A stretch of DNA of 31,422 nucleotides, from IMG/VR virus record IMGVR_UViG_3300005918_000081, positions 1 through 31,422 of that record; one strand, 5' to 3'. Within the stretch, counting starts at the first letter, position 1. The number at the start of each line of letters is the position of its first letter. Below, one piece after another: positions 22,510 through 29,942 of this stretch. The translations under genes and the position numbers were made by a program. Under the pieces are notes generated by a model that ran no database searches, was not told where the DNA came from, and saw nothing but the letters and a program-made list of their open reading frames with translations. The DNA is from a virus.

Positions 22510-23722
22510 TTTTCGGCTCCTCTAACGTTGCAAGAGACACTTCTTCGAGTTCTGCGTCTATCGCCATCGGGTTTAAAAACGTATCAAAATATGTATTATA
22601 TATAACCATGGCTTTCTGGAATATTTCCTCATAGCCACCTATCCACGTATTTCGTTCTTTACTTGTCGAAAGCTCTATAGTTGCAATTAAACTTTCCGCA
22701 GTATCTCGGTTAGAAAGCAATTCTGGATATCCGAGAAAATGAACAGGAATACCCGTAGTGCCTGATATTGTTTTAATTAATGCCTGTGTTTCTTCTTTAA
22801 CCGTAGTATATCCATCGCCTTCCCAGCCGATTAGATTAAATTTAATATTGGCGCCACCCAGCACAAGCAGCTTTCCTATTGTCCAGTTATTTTCTTCAAA
22901 CCACGTATTTAGAATTTTTGCTGTTGCCGGGTCTTCACACGTCACTGTCGGTGTAGGAGCGGCAAACAATTGATTTATGTGTCTCCAATCCCAGAAAGCC
23001 TTATCAATATCTCCCATTTCACGAAGCACATATGCCGTTTTAGGAGGACTTATATTTATTGCAGATGCATTCCCACCAAATCTTTTATATACAAATAGCT
23101 CACTCGCTAAATTAAAATCGATAGACTTATCTCCACTACCATCATAAACAGCATTGTTGTAGTTATAATAATCATATGGAGGCGTTGATATTGTGTAACC
23201 ATAGCTTCTCCATGGAACATGAACAAGCCTTATTTGTTTTTTCTCTTCATCTACCAAGAACCGGAACAATACTTTGCCTTCTATTTCTGCTTCTTTTGCA
23301 TATTCCTGTGGCATTTCTTCGTCGAGATTATTAAACCTCATGAACTCCTTAACCCACGATATTTCTTTTTCTGCGTTTCCTTTAAATGTTTCTCTTTTTA
23401 TAACTTTTATGCCACTGCCCATTGTAAACGCCGTTCGCATATCAATTACATTCTTTGCTATCATGCAACCCCACGGAGCGGTATTGTCATAGAGCAGGCT
23501 TAACTGTTTAACTTGTTTTGCATAGGTATTATAAGGGGTAGGAGTGCCGGTGTAATATTGATCGGTAGCAGTTGATGTGTTGGTAGTGATATCGGTTGCG
23601 CCCTGAATTTTAGTAACTGCCTTCTTTAGTTGGCGCCTTAATCTATCATTATCTGCAATTATTGTGCTTATTGGCGTTCTGTTAAATAATTTATTTACGA
23701 ATTCGGGCATATATACTTGCAT
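22469..23722 (-). CDS. Portal protein
   Basis: 417 residues from the ATG at 23722 (GGAG SD); an earlier in-frame ATG at 23755 lies inside the promoter and lacks an SD. Typical portal pattern: a helical start, YDNTAPWGCMIAKNVIDMRT, RLVHVPWRSYGYTIS, then the stem/crown helices FWDWRHINQLFAA and the GTTGIPVHFLGYPELLSNRD loop, characteristic of phage portals of the SPP1/HK97 type. Forms the dodecameric DNA channel at the capsid vertex. It is the first gene after the candidate promoter. Confidence 0.88.
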   Translation of the reverse strand: MQVYMPEFVNKLFNRTPISTIIADNDRLRRQLKKAVTKIQGATDITTNTSTATDQYYTGTPTPYNTYAKQVKQLSLLYDNTAPWGCMIAKNVIDMRTAFTMGSGIKVIKRETFKGNAEKEISWVKEFMRFNNLDEEMPQEYAKEAEIEGKVLFRFLVDEEKKQIRLVHVPWRSYGYTISTPPYDYYNYNNAVYDGSGDKSIDFNLASELFVYKRFGGNASAINISPPKTAYVLREMGDIDKAFWDWRHINQLFAAPTPTVTCEDPATAKILNTWFEENNWTIGKLLVLGGANIKFNLIGWEGDGYTTVKEETQALIKTISGTTGIPVHFLGYPELLSNRDTAESLIATIELSTSKERNTWIGGYEEIFQKAMVIYNTYFDTFLNPMAIDAELEEVSLATLEEPKNAPVSKGTNTSPE

Positions 23723-23742
23723 TGGGTTTCTCCGTTTTGCAC

Positions 23743-23771
23743 AATGTATGCCCATATCTTGTATTTGTCAA
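23743..23771 (-). promoter_or_regulatory. Candidate sigma-70 promoter for the head module
   Basis: Minus strand TTGACA (23771-23766), 17-base spacer, TACATT (23748-23743), matching six and four of six consensus bases. Upstream DNA is A/T-rich (an UP-like AAATATAGTAAAAATTTTC). The predicted transcript begins about 14 bases before the portal ATG and includes its SD. It sits in the only sizeable gap (86 bases) between terminase and portal. Confidence 0.55.
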
Positions 23772-23808
23772 GAAAATTTTTACTATATTTTGTGTGTGCT
23801 ATACAAAT

Positions 23809-25299
23809 TTAGTGTTGAGGCATTATGTTTCTTGAGGTAGTTCCTATAAAACAATCGTTCCCTTTTCCAATTTTTGCCAAAGCAAAATAACCCGTATCAT
23901 CAAGACAATGATTATAGGCATCTATTGGTTTTCCGTTCTTTATGGCATACATCAAGATTTCTTGCCGGAAATGGAGGCATCTGCGATTAACGTATATTTT
24001 AGGGGCGCCCAGAACAGGGGATAGAGCACTCTTAACACGATCTATCATACCGTCAATGTCTTTAGTTACTCTTGTTATTTTTGCGTTAGGGAACGCTTCT
24101 TGCCACTCCTGAATGCTATCTGGACGGGATATATCGGGGACTATTTCTCTAACGAGGTTTGACCATGGAAAGCTTTTTACTCTGGCTATTACTTTAGCAT
24201 TAGTTGTCGATTCTTTATCGGATTGCATATAAACTTCTGTTACTCTTACCCACGAACCTTCTCCACCATAATCTTTTGGCGCTTCTTGCCACACGCCTAC
24301 TGAGAATGGCGCTACGCCTCCAAAGTCAATAGACAGTACGATTGGTTTTTGCATTACCCCAACCGGAACTAAATGTATTTTATCATCCCATTCTTGTTCG
24401 TATACGGTGTCACCAAGACCAACTTTGATACATAGCCATTCTCGCGATAATTCAGACATAGAAAGCGACTGTAGTTTACGAATAAAATCTTCAACCTGAT
24501 AATACCCATCGGCATTCTTCATTTGTTTCCCGGGACATATCGGGTCAAGCGGACAAGTAGAACACGAATAATCTCTGCAAGATGCCAGACATTCCCAAAT
24601 GCAATATTTATATATGTTTTGACCGTTTACTTTCGCATTTTCAAGCGCATGATCCATCTGACCCATAATGTTATGATTTGTAGAAAACATGCCTAAAGAA
24701 GAAGGGTGTCCAAATTTTGACAAAGGCTGCGAAAGCGCGGCGTTATAAACCGCTTGCTCTATTTCATCTACCTCGTCAAGTTTTAGCACTTGCGGGTGCG
24801 GGCCCCGAACTGATTTTATTGATGCGGCAAGAATCGATACCTTTGATTTATTAAGAAATTCTGCTTTTGATTGTAATATATCGCCTTTTATTCTTAAATT
24901 ATCAGGATCGGTTTCGTCACGGAATAGTTTCATGGCTTCGTATGACAAAATAGACTGATCTAAACTCCCACCCAATATTCGTGTCTCTAAACGGGCTCTG
25001 CTGCAACTTTTAACCCATGAGTCTAATCCACCATATAAAAACGTTTTACTGCCTGCCCTACACGCCCAGATGACATAATAAAGAGCCTTGTTCGTCAATA
25101 CATCCGATACCGCTCTAAATTGAGGCACATGCTCTTTGTTCTCACAATTATGTTTTGTTCCAACAACAGCCACCTGCAGTGCTGCTAAAAATTCAGTGAC
25201 ATCGAGATCAGTCTTCAGTCCCTCGTTCAGGTACTTCTGTATAATCTGCTTCCGAAACTCCTCGCTCAGCGACGCTATCTCTTCCTTTGACATTACCAT
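23809..25299 (-). CDS. terL: Terminase large subunit (ATPase/nuclease)
   Basis: 496 residues. Walker A-like WACRAGSKTF (78-87; R81-AGS-K85-T86), Walker B VLKLDEVDEIE (171-181, D175/E176), and nuclease domain beginning at VLSIDFGG (D325). Cleaves and translocates phage DNA into the prohead. A cysteine cluster at 233-255 (CIWECLASC and CSTCPLDPIC, six Cys) between ATPase and nuclease domains is not part of the core fold and looks metal-binding. ATG at 25299 has GGGAG. It overlaps the small-subunit gene by 92 nt, unusually long. Confidence 0.95.
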   Translation of the reverse strand: MVMSKEEIASLSEEFRKQIIQKYLNEGLKTDLDVTEFLAALQVAVVGTKHNCENKEHVPQFRAVSDVLTNKALYYVIWACRAGSKTFLYGGLDSWVKSCSRARLETRILGGSLDQSILSYEAMKLFRDETDPDNLRIKGDILQSKAEFLNKSKVSILAASIKSVRGPHPQVLKLDEVDEIEQAVYNAALSQPLSKFGHPSSLGMFSTNHNIMGQMDHALENAKVNGQNIYKYCIWECLASCRDYSCSTCPLDPICPGKQMKNADGYYQVEDFIRKLQSLSMSELSREWLCIKVGLGDTVYEQEWDDKIHLVPVGVMQKPIVLSIDFGGVAPFSVGVWQEAPKDYGGEGSWVRVTEVYMQSDKESTTNAKVIARVKSFPWSNLVREIVPDISRPDSIQEWQEAFPNAKITRVTKDIDGMIDRVKSALSPVLGAPKIYVNRRCLHFRQEILMYAIKNGKPIDAYNHCLDDTGYFALAKIGKGNDCFIGTTSRNIMPQH

Positions 25300-25834
25300 T
25301 AAATGCTCCCTTTAGCAACCCTATGCGTTCTTCCTGCGATAGTTCACCCATGTTTAAATTTAACTCTTTTATGTTTGTTTGCCTTTTCCCTTCTTTATCT
25401 TTTGGAAGGTATGGCTGAATAAATTTGTGATATGTTTCAAGATATTTTCTCTGAGCTTCCAACAGTTTTGTTAGGTCTTCTGCGGTTTTTACTTTAACAA
25501 TTGCAACTGTTTTACCTGTATTGGGGTCTTTCTTAAAAGCACTACCTATCAGCGCCTCCATATGATCCATCGCCTTTACAAGCCTGTGCGCCATCGGATC
25601 ATCTGGCTTTAGTAAATCCGCTGCGCTTTCTTGCTTTTTTATTGTTGTGTTAAAAGCGTTTAAGCGTTCATCCCAATCAAACTTCTTGTGCCAATCGCTT
25701 ACTGATTGTGGAGAACATTTAAGTTCTATTGCAACTTTATTGAAAGATCGACCATAGCCCAAATCTCTCCAGTATTGAAACGCCTGAAAATGCCTTTTAT
25801 TTTCTCTCTGAGGAGTTAATTTATGTTGCGACAT
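25208..25834 (-). CDS. terS: Terminase small subunit
   Basis: 208 residues. N-terminal helix-turn-helix (SFNKVAIELKCSPQSVSDWH, about 30-50) for recognition of the packaging site, then a helical oligomerisation core (TAEDLTKLLEAQRKYLETYH) and an acidic tail that reads into the large-subunit gene (92-nt overlap). ATG overlaps the preceding stop as TAATG. It is directly upstream of terL as usual. Confidence 0.86.
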   Translation of the reverse strand: MSQHKLTPQRENKRHFQAFQYWRDLGYGRSFNKVAIELKCSPQSVSDWHKKFDWDERLNAFNTTIKKQESAADLLKPDDPMAHRLVKAMDHMEALIGSAFKKDPNTGKTVAIVKVKTAEDLTKLLEAQRKYLETYHKFIQPYLPKDKEGKRQTNIKELNLNMGELSQEERIGLLKGAFNGNVKGRDSVAERGVSEADYTEVPERGTED

Positions 25835-26211
25835 TATTTACACCCCAAGTCTTCAGGTTTGATTTCTATAATTCTCGGATTCCATCTCATTGCTTTACCG
25901 CCACGTTTAAACTTAGTTTTTCTCCATCCCCAAATTTGAAGAACGGTACCCGGAGTTTCTAACCATGCTATGCTACTTTCTACATTTTCAATTGTTAGCT
26001 TTTTAATATGACTTGACACGTCGGTACCGCAACATTGAACTCCTATAACCCCTCTTGTGGTATCTAAGGCTATAATATCAATTATACCGAATAAATCTCT
26101 ACGAAAAGCAAAGTCTTTTCCGTTAGAAATATATTTTTCTACTATGCCACAGATCACGCCTTGCTTCTTGAGTTCTCGAATTGTGCGCTGTGTAGGGGAA
26201 AGACTGCTCAT
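25834..26211 (-). CDS. PD-(D/E)xK nuclease-like protein
   Basis: 125 residues. RRDLFGIIDIIALDTTRGVI followed by GVQCCGTDVSSHIKKL resembles a phage family of small PD-(D/E)xK/VRR-NUC-like proteins, with D45 and Q59 at the expected positions. The last position of the usual (E/Q)xK reads Q-x-C (Q59-C-C), so catalysis may be altered or lost. WLETPGTVLQIWGWRKTKF near the end is typical of this family. Its place directly before the terminase suggests a role in DNA processing or junction cleavage before packaging. The call is by pattern. Confidence 0.62.
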   Translation of the reverse strand: MSSLSPTQRTIRELKKQGVICGIVEKYISNGKDFAFRRDLFGIIDIIALDTTRGVIGVQCCGTDVSSHIKKLTIENVESSIAWLETPGTVLQIWGWRKTKFKRGGKAMRWNPRIIEIKPEDLGCK

Positions 26212-26357
26212 TACTCGACCCCCTTACAGTAATATTGTCCTTCTTTGTTTACACCAAGATTGATGCAACCAAGTATTTTTGCCCACTTAGTATTTTCACA
26301 AATACTATAACTGCCTTTATCTGGGCAAATGGCTGACTTACGCAGTAATGGTTTCAT
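26211..26357 (-). CDS. 48-aa small cysteine-containing protein
   Basis: ATG at 26357 with AGAGGTG upstream; overlaps the stop before it (ATGA) and its own TAA overlaps the next ATG (TAATG). MKPLLRKSAICPDKGSYSIC then ENTKWAKILGCINLGVNKE and YYCKGVE; cysteines C11, C20, C31 and C44 could bind one metal ion. No family recognised. The doubly coupled position makes it a credible gene. Confidence 0.65.
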   Translation of the reverse strand: MKPLLRKSAICPDKGSYSICENTKWAKILGCINLGVNKEGQYYCKGVE

Positions 26358-26605
26358 TCATTCACCTCTTTATGATTATACCATTTATTTGCTTCTTCAG
26401 TAATTGGTACAGAATCTTGTAATTCCATTTGTAGCATCATATTTAATGATTTAAAATTAATTGCAGCAGATACGAATATTCTTTCCATGTCATTAAATTG
26501 AGTAATAGTACAATCCTTCATTTCTGCTATTCGAGTTCTTAATGTAGCAGCAGTTTTTTCAAATTCAGTAAGTGCATTTAAAGCAATTAGTTTATCAACA
26601 TTCAT
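26354..26605 (-). CDS. 83-aa helical protein of unknown function
   Basis: ATG at 26605 (AAGGAG six bases upstream; TGATG junction with the gene before). Almost wholly helical: MNVDKLIALNALTEFEKTAA, TLRTRIAEMKDCTITQFNDM, then RIFVSAAINFKSLNMMLQME. A small coiled coil. I do not recognise it. It lies in the early/late transition block among other short genes. Confidence 0.6.
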   Translation of the reverse strand: MNVDKLIALNALTEFEKTAATLRTRIAEMKDCTITQFNDMERIFVSAAINFKSLNMMLQMELQDSVPITEEANKWYNHKEVNE

Positions 26606-27270
26606 CACTCACTCCTTAGTTCAATAGCCATCAGCCACGGGTTCGGGTGGATGGTCAGGGGTTTGCGTTTGTGAGTTGGTTCAGTAAAATCCCTATCTCC
26701 GATATGTTTAATACGCAAATATTTATCGCCGTATATACGCTCGAACGAGTCCCAATCATACGGATAGCAGACATACCCATCGTCTTGCTTGACAGGTTTG
26801 GCGTGAAGGGCGTTCCAGTGGTCGATAATATCTTGGTAGCCCCCATTGGCAAATTCCTCTCGGCTCTCAAGCCATTCTATATCGGTTACATCTTGCACAC
26901 GCTTGACAGTCGTGGTCGCCTTGATGTCCTTCCATCGGGGGACTGGCATGGTAACAGGGGAATACCACCAACGCCCAGCAAATCCCGTGTAATATTTTCT
27001 TACATAATCGGCTTTATATAATAATCTTCCCAATAAATCAGTTCCCCACGTCTCGGTCAGGTCATACACGCCGGAAGGATAAGGCACATACGCATCCCAC
27101 ATCCATTCATTCCCAGAGGATATACCTTTGAATAACGCATCATTCCCTTCTATAAATTTAAGCTCAAGCCCTTCAGGTGGTTGTGGCTTCAGTAAGCGCA
27201 GTGCCACTATCTCCTTTTGTTTTGCGAACTGTTCGGCTTCATTATTTGTCAGTGGTAGTCTCTGCATCAT
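26605..27270 (-). CDS. ASCH-domain-like protein
   Basis: 221 residues. The pattern 'LRLLKPQPPEGL', the start of the core with WDAYVPYPSGVYDLTETWGT, DYVRKYYTGFAGRWWYSPVT then MPVPRWKDIKATTTVKRVQD, and a final NPWLMAIELRSE match phage ASCH-like proteins, which typically have 'V-R-E-x-W', '-MPRW-' and 'NPWV' landmarks. ASCH is a PUA-like RNA-binding fold; the phage members have no established job that I know. ATG overlaps the preceding stop. Confidence 0.72.
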   Translation of the reverse strand: MMQRLPLTNNEAEQFAKQKEIVALRLLKPQPPEGLELKFIEGNDALFKGISSGNEWMWDAYVPYPSGVYDLTETWGTDLLGRLLYKADYVRKYYTGFAGRWWYSPVTMPVPRWKDIKATTTVKRVQDVTDIEWLESREEFANGGYQDIIDHWNALHAKPVKQDDGYVCYPYDWDSFERIYGDKYLRIKHIGDRDFTEPTHKRKPLTIHPNPWLMAIELRSE

Positions 27271-27533
27271 TTCACCTCGCTTGTTATCTCGATGGTTATT
27301 ATATCTTCTCCATCAAGACCTTTGTTTATTGCATCTTTTATTTTCTTGCCGTAGTGCCTTAATAACCAATGATCGGCATTTATATTAAACAGCGTAAGCA
27401 TATTATTATCACACTGTATAATCCGAAGAGGTTTAATAAAGTATGTCCATCCCTGAAGGCTCATTTCTTCCTTTAGATCAGCCTTTGCCTGCTCTAATCT
27501 TTCAGATGCGTCCCGTAAAGTGTTTTCTTTCAA
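27267..27533 (-). CDS. Orphan DnaA domain-I-like protein
   Basis: 88 residues, TTG start at 27533 with a very strong AGGAGG SD. The C-terminal two thirds resembles the N-terminal domain I of bacterial DnaA: GWTYFIKPLRIIQCDNNMLT followed by LFNINADHWLLRHYGKKI and IITIEI. Domain I binds the DnaB helicase and DiaA-like factors. No ATPase or DNA-binding domain is attached. Following the replication initiator gene, it probably helps loading of the host helicase or blocks host DnaA (inference). Confidence 0.65.
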   Translation of the reverse strand: MKENTLRDASERLEQAKADLKEEMSLQGWTYFIKPLRIIQCDNNMLTLFNINADHWLLRHYGKKIKDAINKGLDGEDIITIEITSEVK

Positions 27534-28353
27534 CTTTTACCTCCTTTTGTTCGGTGTCTTGAAATACATACTTACTTGCTTTCATGCGCATAGTAAGCTG
27601 GTCGTACTGTTTCCGTAGTTTTTTCATGGATAAAATATTCTGACACCAAAGATGATCCTGTTGAGAAAATTCAATCCTACTTTCAATCTGCTTATGTGTT
27701 CTTTTGTCAATTTCGCGCATCAATCTGACATCATTTGCCCATGATTTAAGAATTGCCGGTGATGGTACTTTTCTGGTAGGATTATTCTTCTCCATCAACT
27801 CATCTAATTTCTTTGCTATTTTCATATCATCTTCAGTAAATTTTACCATTGTTCGTTCTGTATTTTCTTTGACAGAACAAGAGGTAGTTATATCTTTAGA
27901 AGATGAAGAAGAAGATGAAGAAGAAGGGGTTGTCTTTTGCTTGTCCTTTTGCTTGTCCTCTTGCTTAACCTCTTGCTTAACCTCTTGCTTAACCAAATTG
28001 AGTGCTGGGTTGCCGCCCCTTTTCCCAGATTCTCTTCTAACGTTACGTATATACTCATCTTTAACCATTCGCTTACAATATATGACTCCTTCTTCGTCCT
28101 CTTTTAAAACACCACATGAAAGCAATTCATTTAGAGCCTTATTGAACGTTTTATAATTCATTCGTAACAGTTTCATAACCATTTTGTGATCGGGTTGTGA
28201 ACCATTTATAAGCAAATAACCGTACTTTTCTGATTGGTGCATAAGACAGATTAGATTAATTAAAAGTCCTTGGGCGGTCATTGAACATAGTTGTAATTTT
28301 ATATTACTTAACCAATCTTCCGGGTAAAATTGAAATGCCGGTGATTCCATCAT
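27502..28353 (-). CDS. Phage replication initiator (lambda O-like layout)
   Basis: 283 residues. N-terminus SPAFQFYPEDWLSNIKLQLC and onwards is the winged-helix start of phage replisome organisers (YPEDW motif, then SMTAQGLLINLI). A middle linker, KQE/KQK repeats then SSSSSSSSS (113-152), is low complexity and encoded by five 12-base repeats. The C-terminus (QQDHLWCQNILSMKKLRKQY) matches the end of lambda O-type proteins that bind helicase or DnaC-like loaders. In lambda the origin lies inside the O gene at the linker; the repeats here may be the equivalent. Confidence 0.76.
   Translation of the reverse strand: MMESPAFQFYPEDWLSNIKLQLCSMTAQGLLINLICLMHQSEKYGYLLINGSQPDHKMVMKLLRMNYKTFNKALNELLSCGVLKEDEEGVIYCKRMVKDEYIRNVRRESGKRGGNPALNLVKQEVKQEVKQEDKQKDKQKTTPSSSSSSSSSKDITTSCSVKENTERTMVKFTEDDMKIAKKLDELMEKNNPTRKVPSPAILKSWANDVRLMREIDKRTHKQIESRIEFSQQDHLWCQNILSMKKLRKQYDQLTMRMKASKYVFQDTEQKEVKVERKHFTGRI
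27935..27994 (-). repeat. Five tandem 12-mers, candidate origin iterons
   Basis: Exact 12-base units in two versions: TTTTGCTTGTCC twice (27935-27946, 27947-27958) and TCTTGCTTAACC three times (27959-27994), read on the plus strand. On the minus strand they encode VKQE x3 and DKQK x2 within the initiator's linker. A GA-rich stretch (27901-27927) adjoins. The position inside the initiator gene parallels iterons of lambdoid origins. Confidence 0.8.
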
Positions 28354-28359
28354 TTATTT

Positions 28360-28695
28360 TTACTCTCTCTCTATTCTGTTAAACCAATGCCACGGTAGCC
28401 TATTGATCTCTTGTAAGAGTGTGTAACTATTACCTAGTGTGTATAATTCATTATTGCTTGTCATATACTTGTTATCCATGCTAAGAGCAACCGAGTGCTT
28501 GATCCCTGTGTTGTCATTGTATAGGATCACTTCACGGGCATCTATACCGATGCATTTGAACGCCCATAAGGCAAGAACTGTACTATCTTCACAGTCTCCC
28601 CAGAAATCATAGTGGAACAGGGTGATAAGAGTTGATTTCCAGTGCCAACCATGTTCGTTCGTACTCCCATCTGAACGCTCTTTAAAATGCGACAT
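28360..28695 (-). CDS. Transglutaminase-like cysteine protease-fold protein
   Basis: 111 residues. GDCEDSTVLALWAF (33-46) with catalytic Cys C35, GIKHSVALS with H67, then YMTSNNELY giving a third polar residue near 81; this is the bacterial transglutaminase-like cysteine peptidase pattern. It may cut or cross-link proteins, or be inactive. ATG at 28695 lacks a good SD, and the frame is open further upstream without a standard start, so the N-terminus is uncertain. The AGGAGG at 28749-28754 sits upstream of a different frame. Lies between the 25-aa lipoprotein and the initiator. Confidence 0.65.
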   Translation of the reverse strand: MSHFKERSDGSTNEHGWHWKSTLITLFHYDFWGDCEDSTVLALWAFKCIGIDAREVILYNDNTGIKHSVALSMDNKYMTSNNELYTLGNSYTLLQEINRLPWHWFNRIERE

Positions 28696-28742
28696 GAGTG
28701 TGCCAATGTCTGCGATTTTGTGAAGTTTATCTCTTTCATAAC

Positions 28743-28820
28743 TTATTGCCTCCTGAGCTTCTCGTAGTCGAATACGTTTGAGCAGGATATAAGGAGTAGG
28801 ATGAACAGGAGCTTTTTCAT
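28743..28820 (-). CDS. 25-aa candidate lipoprotein
   Basis: ATG at 28820 overlaps the recT stop (TAATG) and has GAGGAG five bases upstream. The product begins MKKLLFILLLISCSNVF: a basic n-region, a leucine-rich h-region and a lipobox (L-I-S-C), giving a predicted 13-residue mature lipopeptide after cleavage before C13. The signals are unusually complete for a peptide this small. Similar tiny lipoproteins serve as superinfection-exclusion factors or Rz1-like spanins, but here the position is early. Confidence 0.6.
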   Translation of the reverse strand: MKKLLFILLLISCSNVFDYEKLRRQ

Positions 28821-29857
28821 TAGATCTCCTCTGGCTTACTCATTTCTTTTATGTATAATTTAATGGAATCAGGCTCTTCGTCTAGCCCGGTAATGAAAGT
28901 TGATGCCTCTTTAGTAGTCAAGTCTTTCATGCTTTGCAATTTTCTGTTAAACATTGTTTCTGCAAGCTTTATAGCATCGTCTTTATTGAGGTTATAGTCA
29001 TATTTTGTGGTTCCATAAATACGGGCGGTTTGTTTTCCTGACGCAAGAGGTGGGTTTGTATTTGTTTCCGGTCCTTTTGCTGGAGGCATCGGAGTATCAG
29101 GGGCTTGAGGTTGTTCAATTATTATTTCTTTAGACTTCACGAGATCGGCTAATTTCTCAGTTCGTGTCCTGCCGTCCGATTCATTGTTTTCATCAATACC
29201 AACGGCTCGGTTGTCTAATTCCATAGCTTTTTCAATATCAGGAGAGGATGGCAGATACTTAAACAATCTCCTTATTGTTGTTTTTCTCGCCATTTCAGCA
29301 TAATCAGTAGCCCATATATTGTCGGTTTTTGCCCTTTTCCTGATGTTGTCTATTTGTAATTTAGACATGAACTCATATATGGGTTCTTCATCCTTCAACC
29401 ATGCGATAGAATAAGCTCCTATAACTTGACCAGCACGACCATCTATACATGGTTTATGGACAAGCTTTGGATTCAGCCCATATTCGATAGAAAATATGTC
29501 TTTTTCGTAAACGACATGCGATTCAATCTTTGATACGATATTCGATCTTTTTGCTAAATCTATCATACCCCTATAGCCCGGCATGAATGTCGCAACGTTT
29601 TTATAGGCTATCATATAGGCATGTCCTTTTGCCGGGGTAAAATCAAGACCGAGTTCTGCCGCGTTTAAGATAGAAGTAAAAACGCTTTCAAGAGTACACT
29701 GTTGTAGTTTTTGATCTCTTCCGACTGCCAATAGTGCTGATTTACAAAAACGGATTGGCTCAACATGAGCGGGTAATGCTTTGATTATTTCAGCTTGACT
29801 CGATGTGATTTTGGTTTCTAAGTTGTTGATAATTGCCAATGAATTATTCGTGTTCAT
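28820..29857 (-). CDS. recT: RecT-family single-strand annealing protein
   Basis: 345 residues. Conserved RecT features: CTLESVFTSILNAAELGLDF then TPAKGHAYMIAYKN, AYSIAWLKDEEPIYEFMS, and TDYAEMARKTTIRRLFKYLP. Binds ssDNA and promotes annealing/strand exchange. The tail after residue about 225 is Pro/Thr-rich with a short final domain, probably a partner-binding end. SD is AAGGAG, ATG at 29857. Paired with the YqaJ-type exonuclease upstream, as in RecE/RecT-like systems, for phage recombination and replication. Confidence 0.93.
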   Translation of the reverse strand: MNTNNSLAIINNLETKITSSQAEIIKALPAHVEPIRFCKSALLAVGRDQKLQQCTLESVFTSILNAAELGLDFTPAKGHAYMIAYKNVATFMPGYRGMIDLAKRSNIVSKIESHVVYEKDIFSIEYGLNPKLVHKPCIDGRAGQVIGAYSIAWLKDEEPIYEFMSKLQIDNIRKRAKTDNIWATDYAEMARKTTIRRLFKYLPSSPDIEKAMELDNRAVGIDENNESDGRTRTEKLADLVKSKEIIIEQPQAPDTPMPPAKGPETNTNPPLASGKQTARIYGTTKYDYNLNKDDAIKLAETMFNRKLQSMKDLTTKEASTFITGLDEEPDSIKLYIKEMSKPEEI

Positions 29858-29882
29858 AAGGTACTCCTTAGTTATTATTTAA

Positions 29883-29938
29883 GGGGCGGTATAGGCTCCG
29901 GCACCTAACGGTCAACAGTGTGGACTGCTGACCGCCCC
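29883..29938 (-). ncRNA. Structured three-way-junction leader between wHTH gene and recT
   Basis: On the minus strand an outer stem GGGGCGGT (29938-29931) pairs with ACCGCCCC (29890-29883). Inside it, CAGCAGT-CCAC-ACTGTTG forms a second hairpin and TAGGT-GCCGGA-GCCTA a third. A competing longer hairpin (CGGTCAGCAGT/ACTGTTGACCG, 29934-29909) excludes part of the outer stem, giving two alternative folds. The G-U pair falls on the minus strand only. It lies 26 bases before the recT ATG, with no U-run, so it is more likely a regulatory RNA or stability element than a terminator. Confidence 0.5.
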
Positions 29939-29942
29939 ATGT

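Noticed and set aside
27935-27994. Short tandem repeats as a CRISPR array
   Set aside because: Units are 12 bases with no spacers and lie in frame inside a coding region.
28542-28739. 65-residue minus-strand frame with AGGAGG upstream
   Set aside because: Its protein has no recognisable pattern and overlaps the transglutaminase-like frame, whose motifs are clear; the AGGAGG may serve coupling or be chance.
29881-29940. Hairpin before recT as a simple terminator or as an attachment site
   Set aside because: No U-run follows and the arms form a three-way junction; no duplicate sequence elsewhere in the window supports att.
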